DNA from: Leadbetterella byssophila DSM 17132
Lineage (GTDB): Bacteria; Bacteroidota; Bacteroidia; Cytophagales; Spirosomataceae
NCBI RefSeq assembly: GCF_000166395.1
Contig: NC_014655.1
Span: forward strand, 1,984,001-2,048,000
Length of the DNA stretch: 64,000 nucleotides
Direction of reading: 5' to 3'
Below, piece after piece: positions 24,656 to 33,747 of this stretch. Position numbers and translations under genes: made by a program. Under the pieces are notes generated by a model, which was not told the DNA's origin, ran no database searches, and was given only the letters and a program-made list of their open reading frames with translations. Numbering within the stretch: the first letter of the stretch is position 1; every line of letters begins with the position of its first letter.

Positions 24656-25959
24656 CAGATTAAATGCTGGGTGAGATAAGCTCTAAACTTGGCGTAAGTA
24701 TTATCCATCTCTGTAGCTTCTTTCTTTCCTGAAATTTGCAATGCCTCAGGAAGCTCAGGACTAAATCCGAGGATACTCTCCATTTCAGGCAGGAATTTAC
24801 CGAAGTGAGCAGTAGAAAGAAATACACCTGCATGTTCACCTCCATCCATTTCCATGGCTTTTTTCAAGCCCAAATAGGCTACAGAAGTATGCGGACATGC
24901 CAAATAATGATAGGATTCATACAATTCCTTAACTCCTAGCTTCGTCTCTTCGTCCGTAAAGGAAAATCCTTTGATCTTAGCTCGCATTTTTTCTACGTCT
25001 CCGTTAAAGAGCGCTAAAAGTCGCGGAAAATTACTTGGATTCCCCACATCCATAGCATTAGATAAGGTAGGTATAGAAGGGGATATGGGTTGAAATTCAC
25101 CAGATTCTAGATAATTAGGCACCACTTTATTCACATTTGTGGCAGCTACAAAATAAGAAACCGGCATACCCATTTTCATAGCCATAACACCTGCCGTCAG
25201 GTTCCCAAAGTTGCCCGAAGGCACAGAGATCACTAAATCTTTCCACAGATGCTTCAATTGCGCATAGGCATAAGCATAATAGAAAGATTGCGGAATAAGG
25301 CGGGCAATATTGATGGAATTAGCCGAAGCCAATCTGTACTTAGATCTTAACTCCTCGTCCAGGAAGGCTTGTTTTACCAAAGCCTGACAATCATCAAAAG
25401 TGCCGTTTACTTCAATGGCCTTGACGTTACCTCCCAGGGTTGTGAGCTGCAGCTCCTGCACTTGAGAAACCTTTCCCTTTGGATATAAAATAGTAACGGA
25501 AATACCTGGCACCCCGAAGAAACCTTGTGCCACTGCCCCACCGGTATCACCTGAGGTGGCAACTAAAATATTCAGTTTCTCACCACTCTGTTCTAAGAAG
25601 TAGGACATGGTAGTGGCCATAAAACGCGCACCGAAGTCCTTGAAGGCCATAGAAGGACCATGAAACAATTCAAGGCAGTACAAGTCTTTATGGAGCTTCA
25701 CAGCAGGAGCACTAAAGTCCATGGCTTTAAAGATTAAAGCCCTTAATTCCTTCTCGGGAATACTCCCTTGCAGGATTCCACAGGCCATAGCCGTGGCGAT
25801 TTCCTGAAAGTTCAATTGGTCACAGTACTGCCAAAAGGAAGAAGACAAGGTAGGAATCTCTACAGGCAAATAAAGGCCATTGTCCGGCGGTAAACCCCGG
25901 AAAATGGCCTCTTTAAATCCTACTTCAGGACTTTGATGACGGGTACTTTGAAGTCTCAT
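24655..25959 (-). CDS. thrC: Threonine synthase
   Basis: A PLP enzyme converting O-phospho-homoserine to threonine. At 434 residues it fits the shorter bacterial class. The N-terminus begins MRLQSTRHQSPEVGFKEAIF with RGLPPDNGLYLP, the PLP lysine is in MAFKDFGARFM, and the phosphate-binding region is VATSGDTGGAVAQGF. SVPSGNFGNLTAGVMA follows. It overlaps the carA start-to-stop junction by four bases (ATGA), forming an amino-acid/pyrimidine operon with the HipA-like and DUF3037 genes downstream. No thrA or thrB is present here. Confidence 0.95.
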   Translation of the reverse strand: MRLQSTRHQSPEVGFKEAIFRGLPPDNGLYLPVEIPTLSSSFWQYCDQLNFQEIATAMACGILQGSIPEKELRALIFKAMDFSAPAVKLHKDLYCLELFHGPSMAFKDFGARFMATTMSYFLEQSGEKLNILVATSGDTGGAVAQGFFGVPGISVTILYPKGKVSQVQELQLTTLGGNVKAIEVNGTFDDCQALVKQAFLDEELRSKYRLASANSINIARLIPQSFYYAYAYAQLKHLWKDLVISVPSGNFGNLTAGVMAMKMGMPVSYFVAATNVNKVVPNYLESGEFQPISPSIPTLSNAMDVGNPSNFPRLLALFNGDVEKMRAKIKGFSFTDEETKLGVKELYESYHYLACPHTSVAYLGLKKAMEMDGGEHAGVFLSTAHFGKFLPEMESILGFSPELPEALQISGKKEATEMDNTYAKFRAYLTQHLI

Positions 25960-27056
25960 GCCATCATAGCTAAGAACTGATCAAACAGATAATTAGCGTC
26001 ATTTGGCCCCGGAGCTGCTTCCGGGTGATACTGCACAGAAAATGCGGGCTTATTCTTCAAACGAATGCCCTCAATGGTATTATCATTCAGGTTAATGTGA
26101 GTTACCTCCACCTCAGGATTTGCATTAGCCTCTTCAGGTTTCAAGGCAAATCCGTGGTTTTGAGATGTAATTTCACATTTTCCAGTGATTAAATTCTTTA
26201 CAGGATGGTTCAAACCTCTGTGGCCATTGTGCATCTTATAAGTGCTGATGCCCTGAGTTTGCCCTAATAATTGATGACCTAGACAGATACCGAACAGTGG
26301 CTTGTTCGTTTCCAAAAGTTCCTTAACGGTATCTACTGCGTACTGCATAGAACCTGGATCGCCCGGGCCATTGGAGATGAAATAACCATCAGGATTCCAA
26401 GCTATGATCTCACTGGCTGGAGTTTTCGCGTTGAAAACCTTCAGATAACATCCTCTGTCAGTAAAGTTTCTAAGGATATTACGTTTACATCCATAGTCAA
26501 TCACTGCTAGTCGAGTTTTTGCTTCAGGATCTCCTAAGAAATAAGGTTCAGAAGTACTTACTACTGAACTTAATTCCAGTCCTTCCATATCCGGACACTC
26601 TGCAAGTACGGCCTTTAAAGCATCAATATCATCCGTTTCAGAAGATATCAAGCAGTTCATTACGCCTTTGTCACGTATATGTCTCACGATTTGTCGAGTG
26701 TCAATGTCCGAAATACCTACAATGCCATTGCGCTCAAAATAATCTTGAAGTGAACCATCTGCCGTAGCTCTTGAATAGTACTCTTCTTCAAAGGCATTAC
26801 ATACCATACCTTTGATTTTGATTCCATCAGATTCCTCTTCTGTATCTAATTTGATACCGTAATTACCAATGTGTGCAGTGGTGTTCACTATGATTTGACC
26901 ATAGTAAGAAGGATCCGTGTACAATTCCTGATACCCGGTCATACCGGTATTAAAGCAAATCTCCCCTGTGGTAGTTCCAATCTTTCCAAGTGCTTTTCCT
27001 CTGAACACGGTGCCGTCTTGCAACAATAGAACGGCGCTCTGAGCTATTGAAGTCAT
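25956..27056 (-). CDS. carA: Carbamoyl-phosphate synthase small (glutaminase) subunit
   Basis: It supplies ammonia from glutamine for carbamoyl phosphate, used in arginine and pyrimidine synthesis. It is 366 residues, as usual. The N-terminal domain has LQDGTVFRGKALG and CFNTGMTGYQELYTDPSYYG. The class I glutamine amidotransferase domain has the nucleophile Cys in FGICLGHQLLG and the His-Glu pair in VQYHPEAAPGP. A TAACTTTG promoter box lies about 25 bases upstream. The large subunit gene (carB) is not in the window. Confidence 0.96.
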   Translation of the reverse strand: MTSIAQSAVLLLQDGTVFRGKALGKIGTTTGEICFNTGMTGYQELYTDPSYYGQIIVNTTAHIGNYGIKLDTEEESDGIKIKGMVCNAFEEEYYSRATADGSLQDYFERNGIVGISDIDTRQIVRHIRDKGVMNCLISSETDDIDALKAVLAECPDMEGLELSSVVSTSEPYFLGDPEAKTRLAVIDYGCKRNILRNFTDRGCYLKVFNAKTPASEIIAWNPDGYFISNGPGDPGSMQYAVDTVKELLETNKPLFGICLGHQLLGQTQGISTYKMHNGHRGLNHPVKNLITGKCEITSQNHGFALKPEEANANPEVEVTHINLNDNTIEGIRLKNKPAFSVQYHPEAAPGPNDANYLFDQFLAMMA

Positions 27057-27080
27057 CTAATATTCTTTTATTTCGGAGTG

Positions 27081-27088
27081 CAAAGTTA
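27081..27088 (-). promoter_or_regulatory. -7 box of the carA-thrC operon promoter
   Basis: The minus strand reads TAACTTTG, an exact TAnnTTTG match 24 bases before the carA ATG. The -33 element is not clear. Confidence 0.5.
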
Positions 27089-27238
27089 AATTATTTTCAA
27101 GGATTTACCCGAGATTCCCTAGGATTATGTGTCAATCCTTTTTCCCAAATGTTAGAATACCATTAAAATCACTATATTATATGAGAAAAATCACAATTAA
27201 ATAGCTCACTTATCAGTTTTTGATCAGTATACCTTACT

Positions 27239-27246
27239 TAAATTTG
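27239..27246 (+). promoter_or_regulatory. -7 box of the universal stress protein promoter
   Basis: TAAATTTG is an exact consensus match 23 bases before the ATG at 27270; a TTTTTG lies 16 bases upstream as a possible -33 element. Confidence 0.5.
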
Positions 27247-27269
27247 ATCCATTAAAAAAAATCTATACC

Positions 27270-28085
27270 ATGAAAAAGATCTTTGTAGCAACTGATTTCT
27301 CAAAAGGCGCCAATAATGCCGCTCATTATGCAAGAATATTAGCCCAAAAGAGCCAGTCAGCGCTTACTTACGTACATATCGTAACCTTGCCCGTAGTGGA
27401 TCCCATGGTCAGTGCTGCCCTGCTGAGCACAACCATAGATGAATTAAAAGCAGATGCTGAAGAAGAACTGAAGAACTTAGTGAAAGAAGATAAACTTCAA
27501 GGTTTAGAATCAGAATACATCATCTCCTTTGAAGATATTCTTGAAACCCTGAAACAGCATAATGAAGAGGGTTTAGTAGTAGTAGGGAAAACGGGACAAA
27601 GAACCTTTTTGGATAAACTTATTGGCTCTACAGCACAAAATTTAATCCATCATGTAAAACAGCCCCTACTAGTGATCCCGGAAGATTTTACAGGGGATAT
27701 CTTCGAAAATCTTTGCTACGCTTCCAAACTGGAATTTGACGAAGCCAAAGAAATAGCTCAGGCTTTAGAATGGAATAAATACGGAAAGAAGGACATGATC
27801 ATTGCGCATATCATAGAGGAATTTCCACTAGACATACAATCTAATACCCAGTATATCCAGGAGATTCTTAAAGCCTTCCCTGAACGTGGTTTCATCATCA
27901 AGCAGTATGCCACTGAAGTATTCAAAAAAGGTATCTTCGAATTTATAGAAAAAGAAAAAGTCAGTATGCTCTTTGTTACCACCAAAAAAAGAAACATGCT
28001 GGAAAGTATTATTGACCCATCTGCCACGAAAGGTATACTTCCAAAAGCCAACATTCCCATCATGATCTTTAGCCATCAAGATTAG
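27270..28085 (+). CDS. Tandem-domain universal stress protein (UspA family)
   Basis: 271 residues with two UspA folds, about 1-137 and 140-271. The first has the ATP-binding pattern Gx2Gx9GS in GKTGQRTFLDKLIGS, ahead of PLLVIPE. The second has diverged (TTKKRNMLESIIDPSATKGI) and lacks those glycines, so only one nucleotide site is expected. It is cytoplasmic. Such proteins respond to starvation and oxidative stress. It appears monocistronic; an AT-rich hairpin ATTAGT-TTTT-ACTAAT with following T residues spans the stop (28081-28100) and may weakly terminate it. The barnase-like gene follows 35 bases later. Confidence 0.9.
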   Translation: MKKIFVATDFSKGANNAAHYARILAQKSQSALTYVHIVTLPVVDPMVSAALLSTTIDELKADAEEELKNLVKEDKLQGLESEYIISFEDILETLKQHNEEGLVVVGKTGQRTFLDKLIGSTAQNLIHHVKQPLLVIPEDFTGDIFENLCYASKLEFDEAKEIAQALEWNKYGKKDMIIAHIIEEFPLDIQSNTQYIQEILKAFPERGFIIKQYATEVFKKGIFEFIEKEKVSMLFVTTKKRNMLESIIDPSATKGILPKANIPIMIFSHQD

Positions 28086-28120
28086 TTTTTACTAATTTTA
28101 CTCCCACTTAAGATCCTGGA

Positions 28121-28468
28121 GTGAACAAGCAACTAAAGAGTTTAATCTTTCTGGTCCTAGCACTAGGCCTACTGTATTACTTTGGATTCCCCAAAAAGGA
28201 AAGCGTGCCTGACTATGTCCTGAAAGTACTAGAGCACGTGGACAATCATGGAGAAGCCCCCGAAGGTTATGTGGGTGGTCGAAAATTTGGTAACTTTGAA
28301 AAAAGACTACCGGAAAAATCCGGCAATAAAAAGATCTATTACAAGGAATGGGATGTACATCCCAAAGTCGCCGGTAAAAATCGAGGTCCGGAAAGATTAG
28401 TCACCGGAAACGATAACAGTGCTTACTACACCCCAGATCATTACGAAACCTTTACTACCATTAGATGA
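28121..28468 (+). CDS. Membrane-anchored or secreted barnase-like ribonuclease
   Basis: 115 residues from a GTG start. A hydrophobic segment (8-23, LIFLVLALGLLYYFGF) gives a signal peptide or membrane anchor. The rest matches the barnase/RNase N1 fold: YVGGRKFGNFEKRLPEKSG parallels barnase GGDIFSNREGKLPGKSG, and the end TPDHYETFTTIR is nearly the barnase C-terminus. The catalytic residues correspond to Glu76 (KEWDV), Arg92 (GPERLVTG) and His107 (PDHYETF), all present. It should cleave single-stranded RNA after G. The next gene, overlapping by four bases, encodes its barstar-like inhibitor. It may act as an extracellular toxin or nutrient-scavenging RNase (inference). Confidence 0.88.
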   Translation: MNKQLKSLIFLVLALGLLYYFGFPKKESVPDYVLKVLEHVDNHGEAPEGYVGGRKFGNFEKRLPEKSGNKKIYYKEWDVHPKVAGKNRGPERLVTGNDNSAYYTPDHYETFTTIR

Positions 28469-28851
28469 AGAATCTAAGCGTCATAAATCCTACTGAAATC
28501 CCAACTGATTTCGACCTTATAGAAATGGAGTCTCCTACCACTCTAAGAGAGTTTTACGAGCTGATTGCCAAGACATTGGAGTTCCCTGACTACTTTGGAT
28601 TTAATTTGGATTCATTTGATGAAATGATCAATGATTTATCCTGGATGGAGAATGAAAAACTCTTCCTCTACTTCAAGAATTCCGAGAACTTTTTAAAGAA
28701 CGAAAGAAACGAGACGAAGATCCAAACCCTACTAGATTTGCTCGAAGCCACTTGTGAAGAATGGAAATGGGAAGAAGAAGAGGGCAAAGAAATCCTGATA
28801 GGCTTCTCTCCAAGTGAGCGCATGGAAAGACTTCTAAGTATAGAATTATAA
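28465..28851 (+). CDS. Barstar family ribonuclease inhibitor
   Basis: A 128-residue acidic, cytoplasmic protein. The core YFGFNLDSFDEMINDLSW aligns with the barstar inhibitory helix (YYGENLDALWDCL), retaining the Asn-Leu-Asp that contacts the RNase active site; the preceding LREFYELIAKTLEFPD matches the first barstar helix. Overlap with the RNase stop (ATGA) guarantees co-expression, as expected for an immunity protein protecting the producing cell before export. The C-terminal acidic tail (EEWKWEEEEGKE) is longer than in classic barstar. Confidence 0.88.
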   Translation: MKNLSVINPTEIPTDFDLIEMESPTTLREFYELIAKTLEFPDYFGFNLDSFDEMINDLSWMENEKLFLYFKNSENFLKNERNETKIQTLLDLLEATCEEWKWEEEEGKEILIGFSPSERMERLLSIEL

Positions 28852-28856
28852 CTTTG
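28849..28856 (+). promoter_or_regulatory. -7 box of the propionate operon promoter
   Basis: TAACTTTG, an exact consensus match overlapping the barstar stop codon; the transcript would begin near 28863, 40 bases before the biotin-carrier ATG. Confidence 0.5.
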
Positions 28857-28879
28857 TATTATTCCAAGAAAATTTTATA

Positions 28880-28908
28880 TTGCATGCTAAAGGTCAGGAA
28901 GCATGCAA
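28880..28908. promoter_or_regulatory. Inverted repeat enclosing the start codon of the propionate operon
   Basis: TTGCATGC (28880-28887) and GCATGCAA (28901-28908) are perfect 8-bp complements around a 13-base loop, and the second arm contains the ATG at 28903. Folded in mRNA it would hide the start codon; as DNA it could be an operator. Confidence 0.6.
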
Positions 28909-29370
28909 AACGGAAACCTTAAAGTCATCGTTGATGATCAGGAGTTTGAATTCACTCCTGCACAAATAGAAGCCATACGGGGCCAGGATCCGGAGGCTGT
29001 ACTACTAGAAAATGTCCTGTATAGAGGACAAACCCAGAAAGTGTCTGATCGGACCTATAAAACCGAAGCAGACGGACTCACGTATACCGTAAAAATCCGA
29101 AATCGTTGGGACGAAATTCTGGACAAGCTGGACATGCGAAAATCCGGAAGTCAGAAACAGACCCAGCTCAAAGCTCCCATGCCCGGTCTGGTCCTGAAAA
29201 TCTCCGTACAGGAAGGTCAAGAAGTCAGTGAGAATGAATCAGCACTCATTCTGGAAGCCATGAAGATGGAAAACATCCTAAAGATTTCACAGGCTTGTGT
29301 AATCAAGAAAATCAGGGTGAAAGAAGGTGAAGCTGTAGAGAAAGGTCAGGTTTTACTGGAATTGGAATAA
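28903..29370 (+). CDS. Biotin carboxyl carrier subunit of acyl-CoA (propionyl-CoA) carboxylase
   Basis: 155 residues. The C-terminal biotinyl domain (about 88-155) has APMPGLVLKISVQEGQEVSE and the biotin site EAMKME (Lys121), then VKEGEAVEKGQVLLELE. The N-terminal 85 residues are a linker typical of stand-alone carriers in Bacteroidota. It carries CO2 on biotin between the carboxylase (30197-31651) and the carboxyltransferase (33737-35278) encoded further along the same operon. The start is embedded in a palindrome. Confidence 0.9.
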   Translation: MQNGNLKVIVDDQEFEFTPAQIEAIRGQDPEAVLLENVLYRGQTQKVSDRTYKTEADGLTYTVKIRNRWDEILDKLDMRKSGSQKQTQLKAPMPGLVLKISVQEGQEVSENESALILEAMKMENILKISQACVIKKIRVKEGEAVEKGQVLLELE

Positions 29371-29373
29371 GGT

Positions 29374-30222
29374 ATGGAATGGTTACAAAAGGTCCTCAGC
29401 GAACTACCTGCCTCTCCTACTTTTGAGGTAGGAAATCCACTCATTGATCATACACCGACAAAAGCGCTGAATATACCCAAATTACAGGCACATTGGCTGG
29501 TATCCCAATGGGTAGATAATAAAGACGAAGTTCTTTCCAGCCTGCAGGGCGGTGTACAAGCCTTAAGTATGAAGGCTGAAACCTACTCCACTTTAGGCGA
29601 TCTTGATCTCAGCCAAAAGACCATCCGAATCGTAGGCCCCAGCGAAAATCTTTCTCCAAAAGGAAATCTTATTCTCTGTGATGAACCTCGGCCCCAGAAC
29701 TTCAAAGGCAAATGGGGCATACAGGGAGATCATATGGTAGACCTGCTCATTAAAGCAGAAAAAGTGGTTTTCCAGCAAAAATATGGTCCTGTACATTTCC
29801 TTTTACCAGCCAAAGAAAACTTCTACCTCAATCTGGCTCAAATGCGAACCCTAAGGCATCTTTGGGCAAAGATCGAAGAAGCAAATCAGGCTCAAGCTGG
29901 CTCTTGTTCATTCGGAGTACTCTTACCTTGTACTGGACAGGATTCCTATACTGAGATCATAGCACGCACCCAGATGGCCACTTCAGCCATTTGCGGCGGT
30001 GCCGACTGGCTAGAAGGGGAACCCATACCCGGACTGGAGAAGGAATTTGCCAGAAGATTAGATAGAAATATCCAACATATACTACGCTGGGAAGGACATC
30101 TCGGAGAAGTTGATGACCCCGCCTCTGGATCTTACTTTTTGGAAGATCTCACCATTAAAATGATTGAAGAAACTTGGTCAACATACCTTGAAACATATGA
30201 AAAAAGTCTTAGTAGCAAATAG
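29374..30222 (+). CDS. mutA: Methylmalonyl-CoA mutase small subunit, truncated form
   Basis: The non-catalytic partner of methylmalonyl-CoA mutase. The 282 residues keep a mutase-barrel-like core: GADWLEGEPIPGLEKEFARR, then LDRNIQHILRWEGHLGEVDD and PASGSYFLEDLT. Usual small subunits exceed 450 residues and carry a degenerate B12-binding domain at the C-terminus; here that domain and much of the barrel are missing. Position between biotin carrier and biotin carboxylase genes, with mutB downstream, supports the call. The end overlaps the next gene by 26 bases. Whether it still pairs with the large subunit is an open question. Confidence 0.8.
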   Translation: MEWLQKVLSELPASPTFEVGNPLIDHTPTKALNIPKLQAHWLVSQWVDNKDEVLSSLQGGVQALSMKAETYSTLGDLDLSQKTIRIVGPSENLSPKGNLILCDEPRPQNFKGKWGIQGDHMVDLLIKAEKVVFQQKYGPVHFLLPAKENFYLNLAQMRTLRHLWAKIEEANQAQAGSCSFGVLLPCTGQDSYTEIIARTQMATSAICGGADWLEGEPIPGLEKEFARRLDRNIQHILRWEGHLGEVDDPASGSYFLEDLTIKMIEETWSTYLETYEKSLSSK

Positions 30223-31651
30223 AGGTGAAATAGCCATACGCATCATGCGGACACTTAAGCGCATGGGCATTCGTACCGTAGCCGTTTATTCTGAAGCCGA
30301 CAGGAATGCCATGCACGTAAAGATGGCTGACGAGGCAGTACTACTAGGACCGGCACCTTCTGCCTCCTCCTATCTGGATGGAGACAAGATCCTATCAAAA
30401 GCCAAGGAATTAGGGGTAGATGGCATACACCCCGGTTACGGTTTCCTCAGTGAAAATGCAGAATTTGCCGAAAAAACAGAAAATGCAGGGATCACCTTTA
30501 TTGGACCCAGTCCCGAATCCATACGTATTATGGGTTCCAAATTAGCGGCAAAAGAAAGGGTAAAAGATTACAATATCCCCATGGTTCCAGGGACTGATAC
30601 CGCCATCACTGACCCTCAAACGGCCTTAGAAACCGCCATATCCATAGGATTCCCCGTTCTTATCAAAGCCTCTGCAGGAGGTGGAGGAAAAGGAATGCGC
30701 GTAGTAGAAAAACAAGAGGATTTTATAGAACAAATGGAAAGAGCGGTGAGTGAAGCCACTGCCGCCTTTGGGGACGGATCCGTCTTCCTTGAAAAATACG
30801 TAGCCTCTCCCAGACATATAGAAATCCAGGTATTGGCGGACGCATATGGGAACACTATCCACCTTTTCGAAAGGGAATGCAGTATCCAAAGAAGGCATCA
30901 AAAGGTAATCGAAGAGGCACCATCCTCCGTTTTGGACGAAACCATCAGAAGCCAAATGGGTGCTGCCGCAGTGAGAGTAGCCCAATCCTGTAACTACAAA
31001 GGCGTAGGCACCGTAGAATTTCTTTTAGACGAAAATAAGAACTTCTACTTCCTGGAAATGAACACCCGCCTGCAGGTGGAACATCCGGTAACAGAAATGA
31101 TTACAGGTATTGACCTAGTGGAACAGCAGGTTCGGGTAGCCAGAGGCGAAACCTTACAGTTAAGGCAAGAGGATCTAAAGATCCATGGACATGCCATTGA
31201 AGTTCGGGTTTATGCAGAAGATCCCTTTCAGGATTTTCTCCCCTCTATAGGTAAGTTAAGTAAGTACAAAAGACCCCAAGGTGAAAACATCAGGCTGGAT
31301 GATGCTTATAAAGAAGGTATGGATATACCTATCTATTATGATCCCATGATTGCTAAACTGATCACTTGGGGTAATGACCGACAAGAAGCCATAGTGAAGA
31401 TGCGCGAAGCTATCTCAGAATATAGCATTGCCGGAATTTCCACTACCCTACCTTTTGGCAAATATGTAATGGAACATCAGGCCTTTATTGAAGGCCATTT
31501 TGACACGCACTTTGTCAAAAAACACTACAGTGATCCACAAGAATTTAAAAGAAAACTTGCCTATGAAGCTGCAGTAGTAACCGTTGCCGGTTGGCTAAAA
31601 GACAAACTCCAATTTCCCGAAAATCCACGTAGCTTATGGATCCATCGTTGA
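30197..31651 (+). CDS. Biotin carboxylase subunit of acyl-CoA (propionyl-CoA) carboxylase
   Basis: ATP-dependent carboxylation of carrier biotin. The start [20 protein letters not shown] at 30197 is preferred over 30164, which adds eleven non-family residues. 484 residues. Motifs: [13 protein letters not shown], the ATP-grasp glycine loop [14 protein letters not shown], the active-site region [19 protein letters not shown], and [16 protein letters not shown] with the biotin-carboxylase Arg and Glu. It is probably propionyl-CoA specific because it sits between the two mutase subunit genes, but biotin carboxylases of acetyl- and propionyl-CoA carboxylase look alike. Confidence 0.92.
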   Translation: MKKVLVANRGEIAIRIMRTLKRMGIRTVAVYSEADRNAMHVKMADEAVLLGPAPSASSYLDGDKILSKAKELGVDGIHPGYGFLSENAEFAEKTENAGITFIGPSPESIRIMGSKLAAKERVKDYNIPMVPGTDTAITDPQTALETAISIGFPVLIKASAGGGGKGMRVVEKQEDFIEQMERAVSEATAAFGDGSVFLEKYVASPRHIEIQVLADAYGNTIHLFERECSIQRRHQKVIEEAPSSVLDETIRSQMGAAAVRVAQSCNYKGVGTVEFLLDENKNFYFLEMNTRLQVEHPVTEMITGIDLVEQQVRVARGETLQLRQEDLKIHGHAIEVRVYAEDPFQDFLPSIGKLSKYKRPQGENIRLDDAYKEGMDIPIYYDPMIAKLITWGNDRQEAIVKMREAISEYSIAGISTTLPFGKYVMEHQAFIEGHFDTHFVKKHYSDPQEFKRKLAYEAAVVTVAGWLKDKLQFPENPRSLWIHR

Positions 31652-33747
31652 AATATAAGAAGGTAGACCTCTGGAGTAAAAAAGAGGTGGAATTGCCCGG
31701 ATTTTCTGAGAATCAGGAAGGTATTCCTGTTCCTAGAATACTTCCTACTCCGAAGTATCCCCATATAGGCTCCAGATCCGGATTTCCTCCCTTTTTAGGT
31801 GGTCCGTATGCCAGCATGTATTTGTCTAGGCCATGGACCATAAGGCAGTATGCCGGGTTTTCAACGGCAGAAGAAAGTAATGCTTTTTACAAACGTAATT
31901 TAGCCCAGGGTCAAAAAGGTCTTTCCGTAGCCTTTGACCTGGCTACGCATAGAGGGTATGATTCAGATCATCCCCGTGTAGCAGGAGATGTGGGGATGGC
32001 TGGTGTAGCCATTGATACGGTAGAAGACATGAAAATCCTATTTCATGATATCCCCTTGGATCAAATGTCCGTTTCCATGACTATGAACGGTGCAGTTTTA
32101 CCTATAATGGCTTTCTATATCGTTGCGGCAGAAGAACAAGGGGTCTCTCCTGAAAAACTACAAGGAACCATACAGAATGATATCCTAAAAGAATTCATGG
32201 TGAGGAATACTTATATCTATCCTCCCGGCCCTTCCATGAAGATCGTGGGAGATATTTTCTCTTACTGCAGTAAACATATGCCTAAGTTTAACTCCATTTC
32301 TATCAGTGGGTACCACATGCATGAGGCAGGTGCACCTGCACATATGGAATTGGCGTATACCTTAGCAGATGGTTTGGAATATATTCGTACAGGACTAAAA
32401 GCAGGAATAGCCATTGATGACTTTGCGCCACGACTTTCCTTCTTTTGGGGTATAGGCATGAACTTCTTTATGGAGATCGCAAAAATGCGTGCCGCAAGGG
32501 TGCTCTGGAGCGAATATGTTTCCAAATATCAACCTAAAAACCCCAAATCTTTAGCACTGAGGACACACTGTCAAACCTCAGGATGGAGCTTGACGGCTCA
32601 GGACCCTTTCAATAATATTGCACGAACTACTTTAGAAGCACTGGCTGCTGCTTTTGGGGGAACACAATCCCTACATACAAATTCCCTTGATGAAGCCATA
32701 GCCCTTCCAACTGACTTTTCAGCCGGTATTGCTCGTGATACACAAAAATATCTACAGCATGAAAATACAGGAATCACTAAGGCCATAGACCCATGGGCCG
32801 GATCTAATTATGTAGAATATCTTACCGGTGAACTTATCAAAAAAGCAAAGGTCCTTATAGAGGAAGTGGAAAGTGTAGGTGGCATGGCGGAAGCCATAGT
32901 AAAAGGAATCCCGAAAAGAAGAATTGAAGAAGCTGCAACGGCTAAGCAAGGGCGAATAGACAGCTCTTATGAAAAGATAATAGGGGTTAATTTATTTCCT
33001 GTCCAAAACGAAACCTTACCGGAAACGCTATCAGTCTCAAACGATGTGGTACGTGCTACACAGTGCAGAAGATTAGAAGAAATCAAAGCAAAAAGAGACG
33101 AAATCAAAGTCAAGGCTCTTCTAAAACAACTGGAAAATGCTGGAGATAAAAACCTCCTCGACTTAGCCATTGAGGCAGCTAGAGCAAGATGTACTTTAGG
33201 GGAAATCTCCTATGCATTGGAAAAGTCCTTTGGCAGATATCAGGCAAACATACAAAGCATACAAGGCATTTACAGAAAGACCATGGAAAGCAATGAAGAG
33301 TTTATAAAAGCCCGAAAGATAAGTGAGCTTTTCGAGTCAAAAAAAGGCAGAAGACCCAGAATACTCATCGCCAAATTAGGTCAGGACGGTCATGACAGAG
33401 GAGCGCGAGTAGTGGCCACGGGCTTTGCCGACGTAGGTTTTGATGTAGACATGGGTCCATTATTTCAAACCCCCTCAGAGGTAGCAAAGCAAGCCGTAGA
33501 GAATGATGTGCACATAGTGGGAATAAGCTCTTTAGCTGCCGGACACAAAACCTTGGTTCCTCAAGTGATAGAGGAACTAAAAAAATGGGGTAGAGATGAT
33601 ATTTTGGTTATTGTGGGAGGTGTGATTCCACCTCAAGATTATGAATTTCTATATGCAAAAGGAGTGGCAGGCATCTTTGGACCGGGAACCCGAATTGCCG
33701 CATCTGCCATAAACCTAATCCAAAAACTGCAAGAGCATGCAAGATAA
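31636..33747 (+). CDS. mutB: Methylmalonyl-CoA mutase large (catalytic) subunit
   Basis: Adenosylcobalamin-dependent interconversion of (R)-methylmalonyl-CoA and succinyl-CoA. It is 703 residues, the usual length. The N-terminal barrel has [38 protein letters not shown], and [40 protein letters not shown] precedes the linker. The C-terminal B12 domain has the DxHxxG motif in [11 protein letters not shown] and [11 protein letters not shown]. All hallmarks are intact. It overlaps both the upstream carboxylase (16 bases) and the downstream carboxyltransferase gene (11 bases), indicating tight translational coupling. Confidence 0.97.
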   Translation: MDPSLKYKKVDLWSKKEVELPGFSENQEGIPVPRILPTPKYPHIGSRSGFPPFLGGPYASMYLSRPWTIRQYAGFSTAEESNAFYKRNLAQGQKGLSVAFDLATHRGYDSDHPRVAGDVGMAGVAIDTVEDMKILFHDIPLDQMSVSMTMNGAVLPIMAFYIVAAEEQGVSPEKLQGTIQNDILKEFMVRNTYIYPPGPSMKIVGDIFSYCSKHMPKFNSISISGYHMHEAGAPAHMELAYTLADGLEYIRTGLKAGIAIDDFAPRLSFFWGIGMNFFMEIAKMRAARVLWSEYVSKYQPKNPKSLALRTHCQTSGWSLTAQDPFNNIARTTLEALAAAFGGTQSLHTNSLDEAIALPTDFSAGIARDTQKYLQHENTGITKAIDPWAGSNYVEYLTGELIKKAKVLIEEVESVGGMAEAIVKGIPKRRIEEAATAKQGRIDSSYEKIIGVNLFPVQNETLPETLSVSNDVVRATQCRRLEEIKAKRDEIKVKALLKQLENAGDKNLLDLAIEAARARCTLGEISYALEKSFGRYQANIQSIQGIYRKTMESNEEFIKARKISELFESKKGRRPRILIAKLGQDGHDRGARVVATGFADVGFDVDMGPLFQTPSEVAKQAVENDVHIVGISSLAAGHKTLVPQVIEELKKWGRDDILVIVGGVIPPQDYEFLYAKGVAGIFGPGTRIAASAINLIQKLQEHAR

